The notes under the pieces: generated by a model
The model's database searches: none
The model's input: the letters and a program-made list of their open reading frames with translations, nothing else
Told to the model about the DNA's origin: nothing
In this document: positions 6,246-15,104 of the stretch, piece after piece
Position numbering within the stretch: the stretch's first letter is position 1
Layout: each line of letters starts with the position of its first letter
DNA from: Acidimicrobiia bacterium
Lineage (GTDB): Bacteria > Actinomycetota > Acidimicrobiia > Acidimicrobiales > AC-14
Reading direction: 5' to 3'
NCBI GenBank assembly: GCA_023265025.1
Contig: JAHFUP010000043.1
Span: forward strand, 1 to 40,499
Length of the DNA stretch: 40,499 nt
Translations under genes and position numbers: made by a program

Positions 6246-9200
6246 GACTCCCGCAGCCGGGCCGCCTTGACTGCCCTCTCGGCCGAGGCCGCCGCGATGC
6301 GCTCGGCCTCGGCCCTGGTGGTGAGGGGGAAGCCGAGGAAGCGGGCCAGGCCCTGGGCGGGAGTCTTCTCGGTCTGGATCGGGCCGGCCTCGGTGAGCCG
6401 CTGATCGCCGGTGTCGTAGCGCACCACCCGGCCCCGGCCCTGCAGCGACTCCAGCAGGCGCTTCTGCGGGCTGACGTCGGTGATCCGCTTGAGCACCGAC
6501 GGCGCCGTGGGCATCTCCCGGTTCAACTCGTCGAGGCGGCCCGTGCCGGGCGGGCGGGTGAAGGGCCGCCCCGTGAAGGTGTTGATGCCGGTGTAGGACT
6601 CGTAGGGGATCTTGATGGCCGGCGACAGGCTGTTGAGGGCGTCGGAGGGCTTGAGCACCGCTCCGCCCACCTGCGAGAACGGGTTCAGGCCCCGCGTGCC
6701 GAGCAGGCGCCCGCCGGGTAGCGGGACGGCGCCGGCCAGGAACTCGGGCAGGTCCTCCAGGGACTCGTCGCTACCCCACTGGTCGGCCAGGTGCAGGGTC
6801 CACGCCGTGCGCAGCGGGTGCTCGACGGGGAGCCGGAAGGCCAGCTGGGTGAGGTGGCGCTGCCAGGCGTAGAAGGGCACGATCCGCCGGGCCGTCCGCC
6901 GCTCGAACGGCGTCATGCGGGAGAAGTCGCCCATGGCACGAAGAGCGGACTTCAGGGCGGCCTCGGGGCTGGCCCCCTTCTCGATCCGGGATAGGTACAC
7001 CGCGGACCGGCCCAGGTCGTCGACGAAGCCGTTCAGCGCGTAGCTCTTGCGCACCACAGCTGACCCGGGCCTGGCCACGGCCCGCACGGCACGCGCCGCC
7101 GTCGAGTCGCCGAGCACCCGCTCGTCGGGGGGCCGCAGGAAGGAGAACTCCTCATGGGTGGGCCCGGCGGTGTAGAGGCGGCGGGGCCCGACGGCCTCGA
7201 AGCTGCGCTCGCCCCGGACCCCGCTGGCCCGGTAGGCCTTGACGGTCCGGGTCAGCTGGCGGGCGAAGTCCACCGGTCCGACGCCGCCGCCCACCATGGC
7301 CATGAGGGCGTTGCCCACCACGTTGCCCACCTGCCAGCTCGGCGACAGCGGCAGCACGGTGACCTTGAAGGCCTGGATGGCCGGGTCGTAGGTGCGCTTG
7401 AGCAGCTTGTCCCAGGCCGGGTCGACGAAGTACGAGCGGAACTGCTCGTGCAGCTTGGCCGGCACGAAGGTGGTGTTGGAGGTGATCTGGCCGGCCTTCT
7501 CGAACGGGCTGGCCGGGTCCCAGGCCACGTAGCCCTCCTTGGCGGCGGCCTCGATCGACTCGAAGCGGCGCACGAAGGGAAGGGTGCGGATCTTTTCCAC
7601 GGCCTCGCGGGCCACGGCGATCTTCACCGAGTCGATCTCGGCCTGGGCCTGGGCCCGCACGGTGCGGTCGTAGGCGCTCGACCCCGTGCGCACCCGCTCC
7701 TCCCGGCCCTTGCGGATCTTGGGCAGAGCGCCGGCGGCCGCCCCTGCGGTGGTGGGCTTGGCGTCCAGGCGGATGTGGGTGAAGTGGTCGAAGTCAGCGC
7801 CCGACTCCTTGAGCCGGGCCAGGGTGACGGGCAGCTCGTCGGCCGCCCGCCCGACCGCCTTGGCCGCCTCCTCCAGGCCCTCGCCCCGCAGGCGGTTCTC
7901 CTGCTGGGTCAGCAGCGAGGCCGCCTCCCGGTTGGTCTTGAGCACCGGGCGCAGCCGGGCCGGGGCCGCTGCCAGGGAGTACTCGGCGTCTCGCCGGGCC
8001 GCCTCCAGATGGCCGGCCAGGGTGACCTGGCGCCCCTCGGCCGAGCGGGCCACGTTCTCGGTCACCCGGGAGCGCATCTGGGCCCGGCCGAGGCTGGTGC
8101 CCTCGCGGGCCGTGTTGGCGGCGGCGGCCGGCCCGGTCCCTGCCCGCTCCGCCCGCGCCCGCAGGGACGTGAGGCGCCTCGACTCCAGCCTGGCCAGCCG
8201 GCCCGCCAGGGCGGCCTCGGCCTGGCTGCGCCCGATCTCGATACCCTCGGCCCGCCCCACGCGTACGCCGGTGCGGCTGCCGGTCGCCAGGGCGCGCTCG
8301 ACGGACTTGTCGACGACTCCGGACACGCCCTGCATCGCCTGTTCGGCTGCGGCCCTTTTCGCCGTGGTCGTCGCCAGTCCGGAGTCGAATGCCTCCCCGG
8401 CGGCGCCGACAGCCCTTTCCGCCCGCCCGGCTGCCCTCATGACGGGCGAGACCGGCGTGGGCACCGGCGTCAACGCCGCCCTCGGCTTGGGGACCCGGGC
8501 GGCCACGGCGAGGTCCTGTGCAGCGGTGAGGCGGTCCACTGCTGCTGCGGCTCTTGCCTCCTGGCGGATGGTGGCACGTCCGAGTGTCGAGGCTTCACGC
8601 TCGGCGAGGCGCTCGCCTCTTGCGGCGGCAGCGTCGCTGAGCCGCCCCTGCACCCGGGCCAGCTCGCCGGCGGCCCGGTCGGCCTGGGCCCGGGTGCCGG
8701 CGGCCAGGGTGTCGATGCGCTTGCGGGTGGCCAGCAGCGGCTTGAGGCGCTGGTCGACCACGGCCGGCAGCGGCTCGAAGCCGGCCTGGGGCCCCCGGGA
8801 GGGCTTGGCGGCCAGGTAGGCGGCGGAGCGGTCGGCCCGCCCGCCCTCCAGCTCCCGACCGAGACGCAGGCCCTCGTCGATGCGGGCGGCCAGCTCGGGG
8901 GCCTTGCCCTCGGCCACGTCGGCGGCCAGGTCGGCGGCTCGGCGGGGCAGGGACTCGCCGTAGGTTCGCTGCAGGTGGGCGTCGAAGGCCTCGGGGGCCA
9001 GGTGGGCCCTCAGCCGGGCCAGCGCCGGCGCCTCGCCCTCGCCGACCAGCGTCATGGCCCGTTGCTCGTCGAGGTCGGGCAGGACCTTGGCCACCGCCTC
9101 GCCCCGGCGGACCGCCTCGCCCACCCCGGCCGACACCTTCTCGGTGGCGGGGTCGATGGCCTCGCGGCGCAGCAGCCTGGCGTTCGGGTCCAGGTGGGCG

Positions 9201-9952
9201 AAGCGGATGGCCTGGCCGATGCGGCCCTCGCCGGTCGAAGTCGCCTGGTAGGCGGCGGAGGCGGTGCGCTTCAGCGGCGCCAGGGCGGCCTGGCGGGCGG
9301 CACGGCCGGCGTTGCTCGGGGCCTCGGCCACCTCGGCCACCTTGGCCAGCGTGGTGGCTGCGGCCCCACCGGTGCGTGCTGCGGCGGCCGTGGCCGCCTT
9401 GGACGCCAGCCGGCCTACGGCCGCGACGTTGCCCACGTCCTCGAGCAGGGTGGCCACGATGCGGCCCTCCCGGGCGGCAACCGCGTAGTCGGTCTCCGAC
9501 GGCTTGAGCCCGCCGGGAGCGAGCGACGCCACGCCCTGGGTGACCCGGCCACCGGTGCGCACGGCGGACTCTGCCAGCCCGCCGGTCAGGGGATGGGTCC
9601 GGGTGTAGAAGTCGGCGGCGGACTCGCCCTGGCGGGGCCTGACCGAGTCGAAGTCGGCGACGTGGAGCAGGTTGGCCGCCTGCTTGGCAGTGTTGAGGGC
9701 CTCCTTGCCGGTGTCGGCGACCAAGTTGACCGCGCCGCGGGGCAGCTGGCCGGCGAGGTTGGTCGCCTGGCGCAGGAGCCCGGGGCGCTTGCGCTTGGGC
9801 GGGCCCGGCGCCGTGCCGGCGTCGAGCTGCGCGGCCAGGCGCTCGGCGGCGGTGGCGCCCGCCGGCGATTGGGCCTTGGGGGCCGGGGGAAGCGGGGCGG
9901 CTCCCCTCTTGGCCAGCTCGGCCCGGAGCCGATCGGCGGCCGACTCGGCCAT
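6206..9952 (-). CDS. Large internal virion / DNA-ejection protein
   Basis: The 1248-residue protein is dominated by long Ala/Arg/Glu helices and probable coiled coils. A compact region at about 850-1130 holds FVRRFESIE and, later, RRIVPFYAWQRHL, a pattern I associate with large podovirus internal virion proteins and LPD-type domains. It follows two smaller helical virion genes and precedes the tailspike, the usual place of ejection proteins in short-tailed phages. A tape-measure protein was considered, but no tail-tube or assembly-chaperone genes are present. It starts at ATG directly after the upstream TAG. Catalytic domains were not recognised. Confidence 0.72.
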   Translation of the reverse strand: MAESAADRLRAELAKRGAAPLPPAPKAQSPAGATAAERLAAQLDAGTAPGPPKRKRPGLLRQATNLAGQLPRGAVNLVADTGKEALNTAKQAANLLHVADFDSVRPRQGESAADFYTRTHPLTGGLAESAVRTGGRVTQGVASLAPGGLKPSETDYAVAAREGRIVATLLEDVGNVAAVGRLASKAATAAAARTGGAAATTLAKVAEVAEAPSNAGRAARQAALAPLKRTASAAYQATSTGEGRIGQAIRFAHLDPNARLLRREAIDPATEKVSAGVGEAVRRGEAVAKVLPDLDEQRAMTLVGEGEAPALARLRAHLAPEAFDAHLQRTYGESLPRRAADLAADVAEGKAPELAARIDEGLRLGRELEGGRADRSAAYLAAKPSRGPQAGFEPLPAVVDQRLKPLLATRKRIDTLAAGTRAQADRAAGELARVQGRLSDAAAARGERLAEREASTLGRATIRQEARAAAAVDRLTAAQDLAVAARVPKPRAALTPVPTPVSPVMRAAGRAERAVGAAGEAFDSGLATTTAKRAAAEQAMQGVSGVVDKSVERALATGSRTGVRVGRAEGIEIGRSQAEAALAGRLARLESRRLTSLRARAERAGTGPAAAANTAREGTSLGRAQMRSRVTENVARSAEGRQVTLAGHLEAARRDAEYSLAAAPARLRPVLKTNREAASLLTQQENRLRGEGLEEAAKAVGRAADELPVTLARLKESGADFDHFTHIRLDAKPTTAGAAAGALPKIRKGREERVRTGSSAYDRTVRAQAQAEIDSVKIAVAREAVEKIRTLPFVRRFESIEAAAKEGYVAWDPASPFEKAGQITSNTTFVPAKLHEQFRSYFVDPAWDKLLKRTYDPAIQAFKVTVLPLSPSWQVGNVVGNALMAMVGGGVGPVDFARQLTRTVKAYRASGVRGERSFEAVGPRRLYTAGPTHEEFSFLRPPDERVLGDSTAARAVRAVARPGSAVVRKSYALNGFVDDLGRSAVYLSRIEKGASPEAALKSALRAMGDFSRMTPFERRTARRIVPFYAWQRHLTQLAFRLPVEHPLRTAWTLHLADQWGSDESLEDLPEFLAGAVPLPGGRLLGTRGLNPFSQVGGAVLKPSDALNSLSPAIKIPYESYTGINTFTGRPFTRPPGTGRLDELNREMPTAPSVLKRITDVSPQKRLLESLQGRGRVVRYDTGDQRLTEAGPIQTEKTPAQGLARFLGFPLTTRAEAERIAAASAERAVKAARLRESYERRNKAASSSR

Positions 9953-10942
9953 CTACGCCTGGGGCTGGGAGCTCGGGAAGCGTCGCCCGAACTCCTCGAG
10001 GATCAGGGCCACCGTCTTCGGCTGGTTGGCGAACTGCGGGTCGGCGTTGATGAAGCGCTTGAAGTCGTTCAGGCTCATGCCGCCCTGCAGGCCCACGTTC
10101 ACGGCCTCCACGCCAGCCTGGTAGGCAGCGCTGCGCCGGATGGTGCCGAGGTCGGCCACCCCGATCTTCTTGGCCAGGGCGGCCTGCGGGCCCGCCGGCA
10201 CCGCCGCCTTGGCCGGCGGCACCACGCCGTACACCCGGGCGGGGTCGATGCCGGCGGCGACGCCGGCGTTGCGCGCCAGCGTCTCGACGGCACTCCGCCG
10301 CACCGCCTCGTTGGGCCGGTCGTTGAGCCAGGAGTTCAGGCTCTTCACGCCGAAGCCGGCCTTGCTCAAAGCAGCCGGCTTGGCCGCCGCCTGCTCCTTC
10401 TGGATCTCGGCGACACCGAGGAGGCGGTTGTTGAGCTCGGAGTCGGACAGGTCGGCACCGCCCTGACCCTTGCCCTTCTCGTACTCGAACTTCTCCCGGT
10501 CCAGGGCCAGGCGGTCACGGCCCAGCGCCGAGGCGCCTGCCGCGCCGCCGGCCCGGGCCCGTAGCTCGGCCAGCTGGCGCTCGGCGGCGGCCCTGGTGAT
10601 GGGCACGGCGGCCGCCACCTCGCCCAGGTACGACTCGGAGTTGGCCTGGCGGGCGGCCAGGTCGCCCTGGCGGGAGGCCAGGCCGGCCGTGAGGGACGCC
10701 CTGGCCCGGTCGTAGGGCTGGGCCACGGTCTGGGACAGCTGGCCCGACAGGGCCTCGGGGGCGCCCCGCCCGCCGGCGGCGGCGAGGGCGGCCGCCACGG
10801 CGCTTTGGCGCTGGGCGGCCAGGTCCGCCTGGCCCGCCTCGTAGGCGGCCTTGCCGGCCGTGCCGGCCTGGCGGATGGCGGTGAGCAGGGCCAGGCGGCT
10901 CTGGTCGATCTTGGTGGTGGCGGCGTCGAAGGCGTCGGCCAT
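9953..10942 (-). CDS. Helical virion protein, probable ejection protein
   Basis: The 329-residue protein is Ala/Gln-rich and mainly helical, with a long predicted coiled coil over about 1-190 and a more globular C-terminal part (LNDFKRFINADPQFANQPKTVALILEEFGRR would be its final helices). It starts at ATG immediately after the upstream stop and ends immediately before the next ATG, a compact late-gene arrangement. Podovirus inner-capsid proteins have this composition and position. The role is inferred. Confidence 0.65.
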   Translation of the reverse strand: MADAFDAATTKIDQSRLALLTAIRQAGTAGKAAYEAGQADLAAQRQSAVAAALAAAGGRGAPEALSGQLSQTVAQPYDRARASLTAGLASRQGDLAARQANSESYLGEVAAAVPITRAAAERQLAELRARAGGAAGASALGRDRLALDREKFEYEKGKGQGGADLSDSELNNRLLGVAEIQKEQAAAKPAALSKAGFGVKSLNSWLNDRPNEAVRRSAVETLARNAGVAAGIDPARVYGVVPPAKAAVPAGPQAALAKKIGVADLGTIRRSAAYQAGVEAVNVGLQGGMSLNDFKRFINADPQFANQPKTVALILEEFGRRFPSSQPQA

Positions 10943-11347
10943 CTACCCCATCTCCAGGTAGGCACCCGGTGCGAAGCGCAGCGCCCCCTCGGCCGCTCGC
11001 CGCTGCGCCTCTGCGCGCCTGCGCGCCAGGGCGGCCTGGAGCTCGGCGATCTGGTCGACGCCGGCCCCCATCGTGTCGCCCACGGCGGTGCCCTCGTCGC
11101 CGCGCTGGCGGGCCAGGGACAGCTCGTGCTGGCCGGAGCGCAGCAGGCCCCGGGACTCGAAGCCCCCGGAGATCTGCTCGCGCTCGCGCACGCCGCCCTC
11201 GGCGATGCGGGGCAGGCGCCGTGCCAGCTCGGCGCCGATGGCCTCGGTGCGGGTGGTGGCGTCGGTGGCCGCCTCGGCGTCGCCGATGCCGGCCTCCCGG
11301 AGGAAGGCCAGGTAGGCGGGGTTGGCGGCGAGGGGGTTCAGGGGCAT
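10943..11347 (-). CDS. Small helical virion protein
   Basis: The 134-residue protein starts NPLAANPAYLAFLREAGIG and is charged and helical, with RGLLRSGQHELSLARQRGD in the middle, a type common in head or inner-body proteins of short-tailed phages. It lies first in a run of three helical genes ending with the large ejection-type protein. The ATG at 11347 overlaps the end of a 24-codon frame upstream. Confidence 0.6.
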   Translation of the reverse strand: MPLNPLAANPAYLAFLREAGIGDAEAATDATTRTEAIGAELARRLPRIAEGGVREREQISGGFESRGLLRSGQHELSLARQRGDEGTAVGDTMGAGVDQIAELQAALARRRAEAQRRAAEGALRFAPGAYLEMG

Positions 11348-11412
11348 GGGGCGGCCTCACTCAGCCACGTCATCGGCAGCTCCGTGCCGTAGTTGATGGC
11401 GTCGTAGCTCAT
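11338..11412 (-). CDS. Tiny ORF (24 residues) coupled to tail protein gene
   Basis: A 24-codon frame (MSYDAINYGTELPMTWLSEA...) begins in a four-base ATGA overlap with the preceding tail gene and ends 10 bases into the next gene. It exactly fills the gap between them. Its composition, with Tyr, Trp and few Arg, does not look out of frame. It could be a structural peptide or a coupling element. Confidence 0.4.
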   Translation of the reverse strand: MSYDAINYGTELPMTWLSEAAPCP

Positions 11413-12233
11413 GTCAGCGTGATCGTGATCTTCCACGGAGCGTCTCCCGTGCCCATCCAAGTGCAGGTGCCGTCCGAGTACGCCTGCATGCCGTACGCGA
11501 TGTCGCCGCCTGCCGCACGTGCCTCATGAAAGGCGACGGCCATGTAGAGGGGCGAGGCCAACTGCGGGCGACGCCCAATGCGAGCGATCGACAGAGCGAC
11601 GACGCTGCCCGTAGCGGTACGGGAGATCCGGGCGTCACCACGCAGGACGCCCGTCGAGGTGGACTCGCCCTCCAGCACCACTGTCGCGTCCACCGGGCAC
11701 GGCGCGGCGCCGAAGCCGGCGGCGAAGATGTCCACGCTCGTCGCCGTGGTGGTGAAGTCGTTCCCCAGCGTGACGGTGTAGATGATGGGGGACGCCAGGC
11801 GCCAGGCAGGCCCAGAGAGGCCGATCGGCGCCTCACGGTAGATGTACTGGCGCTTGCCGCTGTCGGGGCCAAAAAGGTTGTTGGTGAGGTTCGACGCATA
11901 AATAAGGCGGCCGAGGCGGAGGTTCGTGGTGGGCAACGCCGCTCCGGTCCACGGCTCGGCATCGGTCGGAGTGCCGTGCGTGTGGTCGCCCCTGGCGTAG
12001 TCGGGACTGGAGCCAACGTCGGGGGCCTGACCGAACCCCTGCTCAGCGACTACGGCGCCGGCTGGCGTGTGGGCGTGGTCGCTCCGCGCGTAGGGGTGGG
12101 CGTGGTCGCTCTGCGCGTAGGGGTGGGCGTGGGCGGCCAGGCGCCGGGTGTCGGTGAGGTAGTCCTCCAGGTGGCGGTCCCGGTCGCCGCAAAAGGCGCC
12201 GACGGCAGGGCTCAGAGCGCGCTTGGGCTTCAC
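11409..12233 (-). CDS. Minor tail protein with HxH repeats
   Basis: The 274-residue protein has an N-terminal segment with HAHPYAQSDHAHPYARSDHAHT and a later GDHTHGT. Such HxH-containing repeats occur in trimeric phage fibres, where they coordinate metal ions along the threefold axis. The C-terminal half (about 110-274) is beta-rich and ends WKITITLT, like a fibre head domain. It sits among tail genes downstream of the nozzle-like protein. Role as an appendage is inferred. Confidence 0.65.
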   Translation of the reverse strand: MKPKRALSPAVGAFCGDRDRHLEDYLTDTRRLAAHAHPYAQSDHAHPYARSDHAHTPAGAVVAEQGFGQAPDVGSSPDYARGDHTHGTPTDAEPWTGAALPTTNLRLGRLIYASNLTNNLFGPDSGKRQYIYREAPIGLSGPAWRLASPIIYTVTLGNDFTTTATSVDIFAAGFGAAPCPVDATVVLEGESTSTGVLRGDARISRTATGSVVALSIARIGRRPQLASPLYMAVAFHEARAAGGDIAYGMQAYSDGTCTWMGTGDAPWKITITLT

Positions 12234-12385
12234 CGGGCAGCCTCCTGGTCGCTCTCCAGCGCCCCCGACACAGCCTCGGCCAGCGCGTAGCGGAAGCGGA
12301 AGGCGGGGACGGGGTCCTCGCCGTCGTAGGTCCCGGCCGTGTCGTAGGCGTCGCCGGCGTCGTCGTAGGGGTTGGCCACGATCAC
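12230..12385 (-). CDS. Small acidic protein between tail genes
   Basis: This 51-residue frame starts at GTG 12385 and ends at TGA 12230, with four-base overlaps at both ends, so it is translationally linked on both sides. The product is acidic, with a DDAGDAYDTAGTYDGEDP stretch followed by a short helix (ALAEAVSGALESDQEAAR). It is probably a real late protein, possibly a chaperone or joining subunit. No family is recognised. Confidence 0.7.
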   Translation of the reverse strand: MIVANPYDDAGDAYDTAGTYDGEDPVPAFRFRYALAEAVSGALESDQEAAR

Positions 12386-12969
12386 CCGTTCACCGCCAGC
12401 CCGACGTCTTCGATGACCATCCGACAGACGGCGCCGGTGTTGACCGACACGACGCCACCTCCGGTGTTCTTGTTGAGCGCGGCCGCCACCGTGTACGTGC
12501 CTGCGCTCGGCGTCCAGATGTAGCTGGCGTCGAACAGCTCAATGGCAGACGCCGGCGCGGTCCAGTCGCACCAGCGGTCGACGTTTGCGCCTGCGACCTT
12601 CACCGTACCGATGACCCGGCCGGCGTTGGCGTCGTTGAGGAGCAGGGCCTTCACCCCGACCCGGTACCGCCGGCCAGCGGGGACGGTGATCGCCTGCGAC
12701 AAGCCGGTCATGGTGGCTTCAGCCCCGTACGCCTCGTTGTTGGGCCCGGTGAAGTCGAGGACGTAGCGCACCCCGAGAGGGGCCTTGGTCTTGACCAGGT
12801 AGTCGAGGGTGGTGGTCACCGCCGAGCCGTCGACACCGACCTTGGCCTCCAGCGCCTTGATGGCGTCGTTGGCGTCGGTGTGCTGGCCGGCGTGGCTGGG
12901 GTTGTTGCGGGGCGAGGTGGCCGTGGGGTTGGCCAGGGCGTCGAGCCCGCCCGGGAACGCGGTCGGCAT
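12382..12969 (-). CDS. Minor tail / appendage protein
   Basis: The 195-residue protein opens with FPGGLDALANPTATSPRNNPSHAGQHTDANDAIKALEAKVG (described here in parts: FPGGLDALANPTA and HAGQHTDANDAIKALEA). This short helical signature is frequent at the N-terminus of phage appendage proteins. A beta-sandwich-like region of about 120 residues follows. It starts at ATG directly after the nozzle-like gene's stop. Confidence 0.65.
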   Translation of the reverse strand: MPTAFPGGLDALANPTATSPRNNPSHAGQHTDANDAIKALEAKVGVDGSAVTTTLDYLVKTKAPLGVRYVLDFTGPNNEAYGAEATMTGLSQAITVPAGRRYRVGVKALLLNDANAGRVIGTVKVAGANVDRWCDWTAPASAIELFDASYIWTPSAGTYTVAAALNKNTGGGVVSVNTGAVCRMVIEDVGLAVNG

Positions 12970-14496
12970 CTACAGCCCCAGGGCCGGGCGGATCGAGCCG
13001 TACACGGCGATCTTGTGGATGGCGACACCTCGCAGGTTGGACAAGGCCAGCTGGAAGCCGTTGGCGTGCTCGAAGCTGAACGGGGCCTGGCGCCGGCGGG
13101 TCACGTCGGCCCCGGGGGCGGCTTCGAAGAAGGCGAAGCTCTGGGGCGTTCCGGCCCCGCCCTCGTGCAGCCGCTGGGGCGTCATGGTGAGGGTCCAGGT
13201 GCAGTTGCCCGAGCCCATGGCGAAGGAGCGGAAGTCGACCTGGACGGCCCGCACCGACACCTCGGCGTCGCCCTCGGTCCACCACTCGGGCAGGGTGAAG
13301 GCGCACAGGTCGCCCGACGCCGGCGTCCACACGCCGGCGTAGGCGCCGGCGTCGGCCGGGCTGTTGGCGTAGGCCTGCCAGGACCGGAAGTCGCTGCGGC
13401 CGTCGGTGCAGAACACGTGCAGGTCCCGGCCCGGGAAGCTGGCCATGTGGGCCTTGGCCAGGGCGTAGCCGGAGGGGCCGGCCTCCAGGCGGTGGCGGAA
13501 CCAGGCCTGGGACCGGCGCTGGGTCAGGACGATCTCGGTGTTGCCGGACGGGTTGCCGGCCAGCAACACGTCGCCCGGTCGGCGTGTCGCCACCGCCGCG
13601 GAGTAGGTCCGGGGCGTCGCCTCGACCAGCTCGGGGCGGGCCAGAACCTGCGAGCCGGTGAAGGCGGTGGGGGCCTGCTCGTATTGGTCGCCGAACCACA
13701 CGGTGCCGTCGCCGTCGATGACGCCCATCCCGGGCGGGATGGGCGAGGGCCCCACCGACTGGCGGCGCAGCACCGAGTCGACGCCCGGCACCCCGGTCAG
13801 CACCCACCACTCGCCGTGGTGGCCGTCGAGTCCCTTGGCGATCGACAGGTGGTTGCGCTGGGCGTAGAGGCCGGTGATGCCCATGAGGGTCTCGCCGACG
13901 TCGAAGTAGTTGGCCGCCGGCCAGGACTCCGGGTTGTCGGCGTCGCTGTAGAAGACCCGGCTGGAGATGTTGGTGGCGGCGATGGTGCGGGCCCCGTACT
14001 GGCACACCACGGCGTGGGCGTTGGCGTCGGCGCCGACGATGGCGGCCGCCGGTGTGGCCGAGATGGCGTTGGTGTCGTGGTTGAGCTTCCACAGCTTGCC
14101 GTCGGCGTGGTTGAGCCAGTAGGTGGCGCCCTGGCGGTGGACGTAGCTCACCGACTTCGAGGCCCCGGGCGCGGTGGTGATGGCGCCGGCGTAGGCGACC
14201 ACGGCCTGGGAGGCGTAGTTGTCCACCACGAAGCTGTAGACCGTGGTGCCCTTGACGAACCAGATGCGCAGCTGGCCGGCGGTGGTCTTGCCGTAGCCCA
14301 TGGCCAGGGTGTCGCCTGGCGGCATCGAGGTCAGCGTGTAGGCCTTCAGCCCGACCCGGGGACCGATCGAGCCGTCGTCGTAGGTGGCCACGTTGAGGCC
14401 GGTGAAGCTGCCCGCCGGCGCCCGCCAGGCCCCGGTCTTGCCGTACTCGCCCTTGGAGAAGTCGGCGTAGGTGACCAGGGCGACCGGGCCCTTCAC
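12970..14496 (-). CDS. Tail nozzle / tubular protein B-like
   Basis: The start is GTG 14496, overlapping the upstream TGA by four bases; longer forms of the frame are out-of-phase sequence. The 508-residue protein begins with ADFSKGEYGKTGAW and a DDGSIGPRVGLK stretch like those in beta-propeller nozzle proteins of short-tailed phages. Repeated blade-like WxxG and DG motifs continue to about residue 350. With the two adaptor genes upstream it would form the short tail through which DNA exits. Confidence 0.72.
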   Translation of the reverse strand: MKGPVALVTYADFSKGEYGKTGAWRAPAGSFTGLNVATYDDGSIGPRVGLKAYTLTSMPPGDTLAMGYGKTTAGQLRIWFVKGTTVYSFVVDNYASQAVVAYAGAITTAPGASKSVSYVHRQGATYWLNHADGKLWKLNHDTNAISATPAAAIVGADANAHAVVCQYGARTIAATNISSRVFYSDADNPESWPAANYFDVGETLMGITGLYAQRNHLSIAKGLDGHHGEWWVLTGVPGVDSVLRRQSVGPSPIPPGMGVIDGDGTVWFGDQYEQAPTAFTGSQVLARPELVEATPRTYSAAVATRRPGDVLLAGNPSGNTEIVLTQRRSQAWFRHRLEAGPSGYALAKAHMASFPGRDLHVFCTDGRSDFRSWQAYANSPADAGAYAGVWTPASGDLCAFTLPEWWTEGDAEVSVRAVQVDFRSFAMGSGNCTWTLTMTPQRLHEGGAGTPQSFAFFEAAPGADVTRRRQAPFSFEHANGFQLALSNLRGVAIHKIAVYGSIRPALGL

Positions 14497-15104
14497 CGCC
14501 GCCTCCGCAGCCGCACCTTGGCCGGCCCGGCGTGGCGCCGGGCGTCGTCGAGCATCCGGTTCCGCCACCGCTCGAAGCTGGCCAGGCACTCTGCCGCCCG
14601 CTCGGCCTCCCGTGCCCGGCGCAGCACCAGGTGGGCGGAGTACTCCACGATGGCGGGGTGGAACAGCGCCGGCAGCGACGGCACGTCGGTGTCGCCTGCC
14701 AGCTCGGGCTCCATGCGGTAGTAGCGGTGGGTCACCGTCACCACCGAGTCGGGCACGGGGCGCAGCACGATGGCGGAGGCGTCGAAGGTGTACTCCCGGG
14801 GGCGGCCGCTCGTCGCCGACGGCCACTCGGCGTCGAGGTCGTTGCGGGAACGCCAGCGCATGGGCTCGTCGTCGGCGATCTTGAGGCCGATGGTGCGAAG
14901 CCAGTCGGCGGGGATGGCCGAGGCGGCGGAGTAGGTGTCGGTGCCGACCACCGTGGCGAAGGTGGTGGAGCGGGCCAGCCAGGGCCAGTCCTGGTCGGCG
15001 GCGATGGCCCGGTTGGCCTCGTTGATCAGCTCCAGGGCGGCCAGGGCGTCGATGGCGATGCCGGTCCGGCGGTCGACCGCGGTGCGCAGCTGGGACAGGT
15101 TCAC
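14493..15104 (-). CDS. Head-to-tail adaptor 2 (tubular protein A-like), paralogue of the upstream gene
   Basis: The 203-residue protein shares its full length with the preceding gene. Common features are the start (LxxLRTAV), DWPWL, ATVVGTDTY, WLRTIGL, an RYYRMEPEL block, PALFHPAIVEYSAHLVLRRAR and a basic helix at the end. This fold type forms the ring joining portal and tail. GTG 15104 overlaps the upstream TGA by four bases. The adjacent paralogues point to tandem duplication. Confidence 0.72.
   Translation of the reverse strand: MNLSQLRTAVDRRTGIAIDALAALELINEANRAIAADQDWPWLARSTTFATVVGTDTYSAASAIPADWLRTIGLKIADDEPMRWRSRNDLDAEWPSATSGRPREYTFDASAIVLRPVPDSVVTVTHRYYRMEPELAGDTDVPSLPALFHPAIVEYSAHLVLRRAREAERAAECLASFERWRNRMLDDARRHAGPAKVRLRRRR

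Noticed and set aside
6206-9952. Tape-measure protein
   Set aside because: No tail tube, sheath or assembly-chaperone genes are found, and the gene order (portal, scaffold, capsid, adaptors, nozzle, ejection-type, spike) is that of short-tailed phages.
7154-10564. Very long + strand open frame (over 1100 codons)
   Set aside because: It lies opposite the ejection-type genes, is Gly/Arg/Leu/Val-rich without domains, and crosses the boundary of two real - strand genes; it is a GC-driven shadow.
12223-14721. Long + strand open frame (about 830 codons)
   Set aside because: Shadow of the tail genes; low-complexity composition and no start signal.
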